A stretch of 64,000 bases of DNA from Mycolicibacterium phlei (lineage in GTDB: Bacteria; Actinomycetota; Actinomycetes; Mycobacteriales; Mycobacteriaceae). Made by a program: the position numbers and the translations under genes. Each line of letters opens with the position of its first letter. The stretch's first letter is position 1. The notes beneath the pieces were generated by a model, which saw only the letters and a program-made list of their open reading frames with translations, searched no databases and was not told where the DNA came from. The stretch is from NCBI RefSeq assembly GCF_001583415.1, contig NZ_CP014475.1, forward strand, positions 4,650,001 to 4,714,000, in the 5' to 3' direction. Of this stretch, positions 56,552-64,000 are shown piece after piece.

Positions 56552-59500
56552 CTACAGCACGGTCATCAGCAACAGGATCGCCGCGCTCGAGGCGTTCTGT
56601 GTGTCGGTGACCTGCACGGAGAACGTCCTGGCCAGCGAGGGCAGCCCGAGAACGGCCGGGGTGTAGAAGGTCACCGACCGCAGCGCCTGCTCGTACTCGT
56701 CGACGGTGGCGGTTCCGGTCAGCGTGAGCACACCGGTGCTGGAGTTGTAGGACCCCGTGATGTTGCTGCCGGCGGGCGGGGTGAACGCCAACACGTCGCC
56801 GCTGACCCTACCCACGGTGATCGCGACCGTCGCCTTCGAGAGGAACCCGGAGTCGTCGTCCACCCACATGAGGCTGTCGAGCTTGGTGGCCGGAGTCCCA
56901 CGCGTGTAGAGGAGGTCGCCGCCGATCAGTGAGGGACCGATGGTCGGGGGAAGGTTGATCGCATCGACGGTGAAGATCGTCAGGACCGGCACGCTCGTCG
57001 CGACGCCGTCGGTGACGGTGAACGTCACCGTGCGGCCCACCAGGCCGACGTTGGTCGTGGCGAAGGTGATCGACTGCAGTGCGGCCTCGTACTCCTCGAC
57101 GGTGGCCGTACCGGTCAGCGTCAGGGTGTACGTGGCCGCGTTCCACGTGCCTTCGATCTTGTCGGTGTTCACGAAGTTGAGCACGTCACCGCTGACCCCA
57201 CCGGCGGTGATCGCGATCGTGGCCCCTGTCAGGGTCTGGGAGTCCAGGTCGCTCACCGACAGCACGGCCGTCCCCAGTGCGGACGGGGGCTGGTTCAGCG
57301 TGTAGCCCGGCCCCAGCGGAGACGTCAGCACCACCGGGGGCAGGCTCACCGACGGGATGCCCGGCGCCACCACGAAGGCGGTGAACACCTCCAGCGACGC
57401 CTCGTTCTCGTCGTCGAACACCTTGAAGGTCAGCGTGCGGCTGAGCATCCCCGCGTCGGTGGTGGAGAACGTGATCGACCTCAACACCTGCTGATACTCG
57501 GCGGCCGTACCGGGGCCGGACAGGGTCAGGACCCCATCGGCGTAGTCACCCTCGATCGCACCGACCAGGGTGTACCCGAGTTCGTCGCCGTCCGTTCCGC
57601 CGAGACTGATCGTCACCTCCGCGCCGGACAGCATCTCGGAATCCAGGTCCGCCACGGTCAGCACCGCCGAGCCCACGTTCAACGGCGCACCGTTCTCGGT
57701 GGCAACCCCGACCACCGCCGGAACGACAACCACCACCGGAGCGATGTTGAGGCCAAGATCCGGTGCCACCAGAACAGCGGTGTACACCTCCACCGACTGC
57801 TTGTTCTCGTCGTCGAACACCTGGAAGGCCAACGTGCGGCTGAGGATTCCCGCCTCGCTGGTGGAGAACGTGATCGACTGCAGCACCTGCGTGTACTCGG
57901 CGGCCGTACCCGGGCCGTACAGGGTCAGAACCCCGTCGGCGTAATCGCCCTCGATCGCACCGACCAGGGTGTAGCCGAGCTCATCGCTGGGTTTACCGCC
58001 GGTCGTGATCGTGACCACCGCACCGGACAACATCGCCGAGTCCAGGTCGACCACACCCAGTACAGCCGAACCCACATTCGCCGGTGTCCCGTCGGCTGTG
58101 GCGACGTCGACCACCGCCGGCAGCACGGCCACCACCGGGGGCAGGTTCACGTCCAGTAGATCCGGCGCCACCAGCACCGCGGTCACCGCCTCCAGCGAGG
58201 GCGTGTTCTGTTCATCGAACACCTGGAAGATCAGGGTGCGGCTGAGGATTCCCGCATCGGTGGTGGCGAACGTGATCGACTGCAGCACCTGCGTGTACTC
58301 GGCGGCCGTGCCCGGACCGGTCAGGGTCAGGACCCCGCCGACATACTCGCCGCCGATCTGCCCGACCGGGGTGAAGTCGAGGACATCCTGGGCGGTCCCG
58401 CCCGGACCGATCGACACCACGGCTCCGGACAACATCTCGGAATCGAGGTCGACCACGCCCAGCACGGCCGAGCCCACGTTCACCGGCGTACCGTTCTCGA
58501 CGGCCACCACGGTGGCCGCCGGCAGGACCGCCACCACCGGGGGCAGGCCCGTGCCCAGCAGATCCGGAGTGACCACGAGAGCGGTCACGCCGGGCAGCGA
58601 CGCGGCTTCCTTGTCGTCGAAGACCTCAAAGGCGAAGGTGCGGCTCAGGATTCCCGCATTGGTGGTGGAGAAGGTGATCGACTGCAGCACCTGCTGGTAC
58701 TCGGCGGCCGTGCCCGGGCCGTGCAGGGTCAGGACCCCGTCGGCGTAGTCACCCTCGATCGCACCGACCAGGGTGTACCCGAGCACATCGGCATTCGTGC
58801 CGCCGGTCATGATCGTGACCACCGCACCGGTCAGCGTCGTCGAGTCCAGATCCGCGACGGCCAGCACCGACGAACCCACGTTCACCGCAGACCCGTTCGC
58901 GGTGGCAACCGCGGCGACCGCCGGAGCGACCACCACCACCGGAGCGAGGTTCAGACCCAGATCCGGAGCCACCACGACGCCGGTGGCGCCGGGCACGGAG
59001 GTGTACTCACCGTCGGTGACGGTGAAAACAATGACGCGGCTGAGAATTCCAGCGTTCTCGGCGGTGAACGTGATCGACTTGAGAGCCGCCTCGTACTCGG
59101 CCGCGGTGGCGTCACCGGTCAGCGTCAACGTGTGACTGTCCGCATCCCAGTGGCCCTCGATCTTCGTGGTGTCGACGAAGACCAGTTTGTCCCCGGCTTC
59201 CGCGCCGGTGGTGATCTGTACGGTCGCGCCCGTGAGGATCGCCGAGTTCAGGTCGGCGACAGTCAGCACTGCCGAGCCGACCTGCACCGGGTCACCGCCG
59301 GCGGTGGCCACATCCAGGACTGCGGGCGACACGATCACCACGGGTGGGACGTTGACGCTGCTGAGATCCGGGGCCACCACCACCGTCGTCACACCCGGCA
59401 GCGACTCGGCACCGTCGTTGACGACGAAGGTGAAGGTGCGCACCAGAGAGCCCGCACCGCCGGCGGTGAACGTGATCGACTGCAGCGCAGCCTCATACTC

Positions 59501-62500
59501 GGCCGCGGTGCCGTCACCGGACAGCGTCAACGTGTAGCTCGACGCATCCCACGAACCCTTGATGTCACCGATGTCGGTGAAGTGCAACTCATCCCCCTCG
59601 GTGCCGACCAGGATCGACACCGTCGCACCCGTGATCGTCGAGTTGTTCAGATCCCGAACCGTCAACACCGCCGAACCGACATCCAACGGATCCCCACCGA
59701 CGGTGGCCACACCCGCCACCACCGGCGACACCACCACCACCGGCGGCACGTTGAGGCCACCGAGATCCGGCGCCACCACCAGAGCGGTGAGTCCCGAGAT
59801 CGACTGGTACTGGCCGTCAGAGACCGTGAACGAGATCGTGCGGCCGAGTAGTCCCGCGTCCTGCGCGCTGAACGTGACGGACTGCAGCGCGGCCTCATAG
59901 TCCGCGACGCTGGCGTTGCCGCTGAGCGTCAGCGTGTAGCTCGACGCATCCCAGGAACCCGTGATGGTGTCGGTATCGACGAAGTGCAGCTTGTCACCAT
60001 TGGTCGCACCCGTCGTGATCCGCACGGTGGCACCGGCGAGGTTCGCCGAATCCAGGTCGGCGACGGCCAGGACGGCGGAGCCCACCTCCACCGGGCTTCC
60101 GCCGGCGGTCGCCACATCCAGCACGGCCGGTGATACCACCAGCACCGGCGGCACATTGACCGACGACAGGTCCGGGGCCACCGCGACGGTGGTCACGCCG
60201 GGCAGGGACTCGTCGCCGTCGGTGACGGTGAAGGTGATCGTGCGCAGCAGCAGACCGGGACCACCGGCGGTGAACGTGATCGACTGCAGCGCAGCCTCAT
60301 ACTCGGCCGCGGTGCCGTCACCGGACAGCGTCAACGTGTAGCTCGACGCATCCCACGAACCCTTGATGTCACCGATGTCGGTGAAGTGCAACTCATCACC
60401 CTCGGTGCCGACCAGGATCGACACCGTCGCACCCGTGATCGTCGAGTTGTTCAGATCCCGAACCGTCAACACCGCCGAACCGACATCCAACGGATCCCCA
60501 CCGACGGTGGCCACACCCGCCACCACCGGCGACACCACCACCACCGGCGGGACATTGATCGCACCCAGATCCGGCGCCACCACGACACCGGTCACCCCCG
60601 GAAGGGAGGTGTACTCGCCGTCGGACACCTCGAATGACACGGTGCGGCTGAGGATTCCGGCGCTGTCGGCGGTGAACGTGATCGACTGCAACGCGGCCTG
60701 ATACTCGGCGACGCTGGCGTTGCCGCTGAGCGTCAGCGTGTAGCTCGACGCATCCCAGGAACCCGTGATGGTGTCGGTATCGACGAAGTGCAGCTTGTCA
60801 CCATTCGTGCCGCCCAGCACGATCCGCACTGTCGCCCCGGCCAGGTTCCCCGAGTTCAGGTCGGCCACGCTCAGCACCGCCGAACCCACCTGGACAGGGT
60901 CCCCGCCGGCGGTGGCGATATCCAGCACGGCGGGCGAGACCAGCACCACCGGAGGGAGGTTCACCGCCGCAAGGTCGGGGGCGACGACGACACCGGTGAG
61001 TCCGTGAAGCGAGGTGAGTTCGCCGTCTGTGACGGTGAACGAGATCGAACGGCTCAGCAGGAGACCGGTGCTCTCGGCGCTGAAGGTGATCGACTTCAGC
61101 GCGGCCTCGTACTCCGCCACCGAGGCGTCACCGGTCAGCGTCAGCGTGTAGCTCGACGCATCCCAGGAGCCGGTGATCTTGTCGGTGTCGACGAAGTGCA
61201 GTGTGTCGCCGGACGTACCGCCGAGAATGATCTTGACCGTCGCCCCGGCCAGTTCCTCGGAGTTCAGATCGGTGACGCTCAGCACGGCGGCGCCCAGGTT
61301 CACCGGGTCACCGCCTGCGGTCGCGAGTTCCAGCAGACCCGGCGAGACCACCACCACCGGCGCAACGTTGATCGCCGACAGGTCCGGCGTGACCACCAGC
61401 GCGGTGATCGCGGCGGGCGACTGCGCCTCCTGGTCGTCTGTCACGCTGAATGACAGAGTGCGGCTGAGGAGTCCCGCGTTCGTCGCGCTGAAGGTGATCG
61501 ACTTCAGCGCGGCCTCGTACTCCGCCACCGAGGCGTCGCCGGTCAGCGTCAGCGTGTAGCTCGACGGATCCCAGGAGCCCGTGATGGTGTCGGTGTCGAC
61601 GAAGTGCAGTGTGTCGCCCGATGTGCCGCCCAGCACGATCTTCACCGTCGCACCGGTCAGGGTGTCCGAGTCGATGTCCGCGACCACCAGCACCGCGGAT
61701 CCGACCGCGGCCGGATCGCCACCGGCGGTGGCCACATCGAGCACGGCGGGCGAGACCACCACGACCGGAGGGGCGTTCAGGCTGCCGAGATCGGGTACCA
61801 CCACGACTGCGGTGAGGCCTGGCAGCGACTGCTCTTCGCCGTCATTGACAATGAAAGACACTGTGCGGCCGAGGATCCCGGCGTCTGTTGCCGTGAACGT
61901 GATCGACTGAAGCGCGGCCTTGTACTCGTCCGCCGTGGCGTCACCGGACAGCGTCAACGTGTAGCTCGACGCATCCCAGGAGCCCGTGATCTTGTCGGTG
62001 TCGACGAAGTGCAGTGTGTCGCCCGATGTGCCGCCCAGCACGATCTGCACCGTGGCGCCGCCGAGGGTGTCCGAGTCGAGGTCACCCACCGCCAGCACCG
62101 CGGACCCCACCTGCAGGGGGTCGCCACCGACCGTGGTCAGTCCTCCGGCCGGGGAGACCACCACCGTCGGCGGAATGTTCACCGCGGGCAGGACGGCGAG
62201 GACGGTCGCGGCGGGGATGCTGAGAATCGAGCCGTCGGTGGCGGTGAAGGTGACAGTCCTACCCACCAGGCCGAGCTGGGTGGCGGTGAACGTCACCGAC
62301 TGCAACGCCGCCTCATACTCCTCGACGGTCGCGTTGCCGGTGAGCGTCAGCGTGTAACTCGACGCGTCCCACGTTCCTTTGATGTTGTCGGTGTCGGTGA
62401 ACAGCAGGGTGTCACCTTCGGTCGCACCCGCCCCCAGCCGAACGGTCGCGCCGCTCAGCGTCGATGAGTCGAGGTCGATCAGTGACAGCACGGCGTCACC

Positions 62501-64000
62501 GACGGCGGCCGGATCACGGCCCAGGGTGTACGAGGGCGCCATCGGCAGAGCGACGATGACCGGACCCACCAGAGGCGGCAGTACCGACACAGTCGTGACC
62601 GCCGGGACGCCGGTGAACGTGCCGTCGGTGGCCACGAAGTTGATCGTGCGCACCACTGTGCTGACGCTGGAGGCGGTGAACGTGATCGACTGCAGCGCAG
62701 CCTGATACTCCGCGGCGCTGGCGTAGCCGGTCAGCGTCAGGGTGTACGAGTCGGCGTCCCAGACCCCTTTGATCTTGTCGGTGTTGACGAAGTGCAGCGT
62801 GTCTCCGCTCGTCGCCCCCAGCCCGATCGCCACCGTCGCACCGGTCAGCACCGACGAGTCCGGATCCGCCACCGAGATGACGGCCTTGCCGACCTCCGAC
62901 GGGTCCTGCCCCAGGGTGTAGGGGTCGGCGACCGGCAGGGCCACCACCACCGGAGCCACCAGCGACGGCACCACCTGCATCGTCACCGGCACGTCGACGA
63001 GCAGGTTGTCCCGCTGGGCGAGTCCGAAAAACCTTGCGGTGGTTTCGAATACGCCTTGGATGAGACCGAAGATCCCCGGCAGGTGCGTCGCCGCCGAGTC
63101 ACTGATCCGCACGGTGAAGCTGTCCTGCTCATCGCTGAGCAGGTGGGCGGCGTCGCGCGTGTAGACGTAGGTTCCGTCGGGGTTGACGACGACGGTGCCC
63201 AACCTGGGCCCGTTGACCACCGTGTACGTCAGCGGGTCGCCGTTGGGGTCGTGGGCGTCCAGATCGCCGGTGACCAGGCCCGGCACGAGCTGGATGTTCT
63301 GCTGCGGGTAGGCGATCGGCCGCCGGTTGAAGAAGGTGTGCGTGATCTCGCGCCGCACCCAGGCCAGCACCGTCCACAGCAGCGGCATCTGCGGCGGCGC
63401 GGCAGGCCCGTTGACCAGCAGCGGCGACAGGATCGCCGTCACGGCGAAGGTCGCGGCGTCGACGATAGCGCCGGGAATCGACATCACAGCCGCCACCAGG
63501 TCGACCGGCTTCTCGGTCGACGGCACAAGCTGGACCTTGGCGAACTTGGCCGCCGAGTTCAGGCCGGCCGGTTCGGAGTCCTCGTCGAGGGCGGCGGTGA
63601 GGAAGACGTGTTCGCCCTCACCGGTTTCCTGCTCGTCACCGGTATCCGCGGCTCGGCCGGCACCGCCGGGCGCCGGCGGCTCCCCCGCGCTGGGGCTCTC
63701 ATCGGACGGCACGGGGTCGACGTTCTCCGCGGCGTTCTCCGCGCCCTGGTCGGGGCCGGGCTGCTCGTCCGCCGCGGGAACCGCGGTGTCGGCGGGCGAC
63801 TCCGGCTGCGCCGGCGTCGCGTCGGTGGACTCCTCTGCGCCGCTCTCCTGTTCGGTGGCCTCCTGTTCGGCGTCCTCATCGTGCTCGTCTTCGTGCTCGT
63901 CATCGTGCTTGTCGATAGGGGACCCGACCGTCCCGTAGGTGGAGTCGATGGCGCCGCCCGAGCTGCCGACGTTCATCGTCGGCACATCGGTGCCGGTTGT
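56552..64000 (-). CDS. Giant repetitive surface protein (cadherin/Ig-like repeats), N-terminus outside window
   Basis: 2482 residues visible; the frame stays open to base 64000, so the signal peptide lies beyond it and the in-frame GTG 63985 is probably not the start. Order: acidic Asp/Glu/His/Pro linker (to about residue 130), a hydrophobic LVAAVMSIPGAIVDAATFAV region, a VCBS/cadherin-type unit (DPNGDPLTYTVVNGPRLGTV), then 16 repeats of about 134 residues to the end. Each repeat holds VGSAVL, a DxDS turn, LxGATV, GDxLHF, ITGSWDASSYTLTL and AEYxAALQSITF, as in large RTX-type adhesins. No C-terminal anchor or RTX nonapeptides are seen. Probably secreted or cell-wall associated, possibly calcium-binding at DxDS. 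Confidence 0.9.
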   Translation of the reverse strand, partial: TTGTDVPTMNVGSSGGAIDSTYGTVGSPIDKHDDEHEDEHDEDAEQEATEQESGAEESTDATPAQPESPADTAVPAADEQPGPDQGAENAAENVDPVPSDESPSAGEPPAPGGAGRAADTGDEQETGEGEHVFLTAALDEDSEPAGLNSAAKFAKVQLVPSTEKPVDLVAAVMSIPGAIVDAATFAVTAILSPLLVNGPAAPPQMPLLWTVLAWVRREITHTFFNRRPIAYPQQNIQLVPGLVTGDLDAHDPNGDPLTYTVVNGPRLGTVVVNPDGTYVYTRDAAHLLSDEQDSFTVRISDSAATHLPGIFGLIQGVFETTARFFGLAQRDNLLVDVPVTMQVVPSLVAPVVVALPVADPYTLGQDPSEVGKAVISVADPDSSVLTGATVAIGLGATSGDTLHFVNTDKIKGVWDADSYTLTLTGYASAAEYQAALQSITFTASSVSTVVRTINFVATDGTFTGVPAVTTVSVLPPLVGPVIVALPMAPSYTLGRDPAAVGDAVLSLIDLDSSTLSGATVRLGAGATEGDTLLFTDTDNIKGTWDASSYTLTLTGNATVEEYEAALQSVTFTATQLGLVGRTVTFTATDGSILSIPAATVLAVLPAVNIPPTVVVSPAGGLTTVGGDPLQVGSAVLAVGDLDSDTLGGATVQIVLGGTSGDTLHFVDTDKITGSWDASSYTLTLSGDATADEYKAALQSITFTATDAGILGRTVSFIVNDGEEQSLPGLTAVVVVPDLGSLNAPPVVVVSPAVLDVATAGGDPAAVGSAVLVVADIDSDTLTGATVKIVLGGTSGDTLHFVDTDTITGSWDPSSYTLTLTGDASVAEYEAALKSITFSATNAGLLSRTLSFSVTDDQEAQSPAAITALVVTPDLSAINVAPVVVVSPGLLELATAGGDPVNLGAAVLSVTDLNSEELAGATVKIILGGTSGDTLHFVDTDKITGSWDASSYTLTLTGDASVAEYEAALKSITFSAESTGLLLSRSISFTVTDGELTSLHGLTGVVVAPDLAAVNLPPVVLVSPAVLDIATAGGDPVQVGSAVLSVADLNSGNLAGATVRIVLGGTNGDKLHFVDTDTITGSWDASSYTLTLSGNASVAEYQAALQSITFTADSAGILSRTVSFEVSDGEYTSLPGVTGVVVAPDLGAINVPPVVVVSPVVAGVATVGGDPLDVGSAVLTVRDLNNSTITGATVSILVGTEGDELHFTDIGDIKGSWDASSYTLTLSGDGTAAEYEAALQSITFTAGGPGLLLRTITFTVTDGDESLPGVTTVAVAPDLSSVNVPPVLVVSPAVLDVATAGGSPVEVGSAVLAVADLDSANLAGATVRITTGATNGDKLHFVDTDTITGSWDASSYTLTLSGNASVADYEAALQSVTFSAQDAGLLGRTISFTVSDGQYQSISGLTALVVAPDLGGLNVPPVVVVSPVVAGVATVGGDPLDVGSAVLTVRDLNNSTITGATVSILVGTEGDELHFTDIGDIKGSWDASSYTLTLSGDGTAAEYEAALQSITFTAGGAGSLVRTFTFVVNDGAESLPGVTTVVVAPDLSSVNVPPVVIVSPAVLDVATAGGDPVQVGSAVLTVADLNSAILTGATVQITTGAEAGDKLVFVDTTKIEGHWDADSHTLTLTGDATAAEYEAALKSITFTAENAGILSRVIVFTVTDGEYTSVPGATGVVVAPDLGLNLAPVVVVAPAVAAVATANGSAVNVGSSVLAVADLDSTTLTGAVVTIMTGGTNADVLGYTLVGAIEGDYADGVLTLHGPGTAAEYQQVLQSITFSTTNAGILSRTFAFEVFDDKEAASLPGVTALVVTPDLLGTGLPPVVAVLPAATVVAVENGTPVNVGSAVLGVVDLDSEMLSGAVVSIGPGGTAQDVLDFTPVGQIGGEYVGGVLTLTGPGTAAEYTQVLQSITFATTDAGILSRTLIFQVFDEQNTPSLEAVTAVLVAPDLLDVNLPPVVAVLPAVVDVATADGTPANVGSAVLGVVDLDSAMLSGAVVTITTGGKPSDELGYTLVGAIEGDYADGVLTLYGPGTAAEYTQVLQSITFSTSEAGILSRTLAFQVFDDENKQSVEVYTAVLVAPDLGLNIAPVVVVVPAVVGVATENGAPLNVGSAVLTVADLDSEMLSGAEVTISLGGTDGDELGYTLVGAIEGDYADGVLTLSGPGTAAEYQQVLRSITFSTTDAGMLSRTLTFKVFDDENEASLEVFTAFVVAPGIPSVSLPPVVLTSPLGPGYTLNQPPSALGTAVLSVSDLDSQTLTGATIAITAGGVSGDVLNFVNTDKIEGTWNAATYTLTLTGTATVEEYEAALQSITFATTNVGLVGRTVTFTVTDGVATSVPVLTIFTVDAINLPPTIGPSLIGGDLLYTRGTPATKLDSLMWVDDDSGFLSKATVAITVGRVSGDVLAFTPPAGSNITGSYNSSTGVLTLTGTATVDEYEQALRSVTFYTPAVLGLPSLARTFSVQVTDTQNASSAAILLLMTVL
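59460..59746 (-). repeat. Near-identical 287-bp block, copy 1 (repeat unit 9)
   Basis: Matches 60264-60550 with a single visible mismatch (ATCCCC against ATCACC). Together with 59904-60001, which matches 60708-60805 at the same 804-base offset, it shows duplication of a two-repeat module. Confidence 0.88.
60264..60550 (-). repeat. Near-identical 287-bp block, copy 2 (repeat unit 7)
   Basis: Partner of 59460-59746, offset 804 bases. The encoded unit has the shortened form VSILVGTEGDELHFTDIGDIKGSWDA split over the block, one residue shorter in the loop than the other units, and shared only with unit 9. Confidence 0.88.

Larger units (their letters stand above)
56552..62975 (-). repeat. Array of 16 coding repeats of about 400 bp in the giant surface protein
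   Basis: Units average 401 bases with no interruption of frame. In protein order, units 1-10 and 15 are one subtype (GSWDASSYTLTL), units 11-14 (about 57350-58990) a second subtype (GDYADGVLTLxGPGTAAEY) and unit 16 a diverged cap with GSYNSSTGVLTLTG. Nucleotide identity is highest in the middle units 6-9. Confidence 0.88.

Noticed and set aside
57570-62705. Series of plus-strand Thr/Ser-rich frames repeated every 400 bases
   Set aside because: They are the repeated antisense image of the giant adhesin gene, not separate genes.
56552-62975. CRISPR-like or satellite repeat array
   Set aside because: The about 400-base period is in frame and encodes conserved protein repeats; no short direct repeats with unique spacers.

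Overview
The window is GC-rich DNA with strongly biased third codon positions. It looks like a chromosomal segment of a fast-growing environmental mycobacterium (Mycolicibacterium type). The basis is a GroEL2-type chaperonin with a GGMGGMDF tail and twin CIRCE operators, a PE-PPE-domain exported protein, VirR, a 13E12-type HNH protein, DUF1707 and DUF3263 proteins, and a gene order that, from memory, follows the M. tuberculosis Rv0418-Rv0440 block. The species is inferred, not proven.

Layout. 1-4100: the end of an amidohydrolase gene, a PE-PPE-type secreted hydrolase broken by a frameshift, a second exported protein sharing its C-terminal motif, and a small flavin-type split-barrel protein. 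4156-9304, stress block: groEL2 (minus strand) diverges from an E. coli-like ahpC-ahpF pair followed by an intact oxyR. 9307-14825, import block: a TPP riboswitch and the ECF thiamine/HMP transporter ykoEDC, converging on an aliphatic sulfonate ABC transporter (ssuCBA). 14982-20313: an SF2 helicase, an SRPBCC protein, a HAD phosphatase with a small membrane protein, and a two-gene PH-domain (YdbST-like) membrane operon. 20368-26274, conserved core: SDR, moeA, psd, pssA and a double-AAA ATPase, mostly translationally coupled. 26293-36027: a hairpin repeat, a DUF1707 gene behind two tandem palindromes, an AT3-SGNH acyltransferase, and a complete Mrp Na+/H+ antiporter operon ending in a short SAM methyltransferase. 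36028-39330 (minus strand): DUF3263, virR, sodC, ybdK and a LON-domain protein. 39468-47347: def, GNAT, xthA, the 13E12/HNH gene, then riboswitch-controlled thiC-thiD with a hydrolase and a septum-formation-like protein. 47390-53591: Baeyer-Villiger-type monooxygenase, DoxX-like protein, a tandem-TetR regulator, two small membrane proteins, an amino acid permease and a uracil/xanthine permease. 53545-56501: two M28 lipoprotein peptidases, one lacking a zinc ligand. 56552-64000: the bulk of a giant surface protein with 16 cadherin/Ig-like repeats, cut by the window end.

How the parts fit. Thiamine supply is handled twice under TPP control: salvage (ykoEDC) and synthesis (thiC-thiD). Oxidative and protein stress are handled by groEL2 (HrcA/CIRCE) and ahpCF/oxyR from one shared intergenic region. 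SodC, psd/pssA, virR and the LpqL-like proteins act at the envelope. The accessory blocks (6092-20313, 26433-36027, 41891-43492, 47390-53591) appear to be inserted between syntenic core genes.

The most interesting signals are: the complete AhpC/AhpF/OxyR set; a riboswitch whose closing helix contains the ykoE Shine-Dalgarno; a shared GNKFxPG-acidic-tail module on two neighbouring exported proteins; the paired operator in front of the DUF1707 gene; a mobile-looking intergenic hairpin family; a probable M28 pseudo-peptidase; and an 804-bp higher-order duplication inside the giant repeat gene. No tRNA, rRNA, insertion sequence or CRISPR array was seen.
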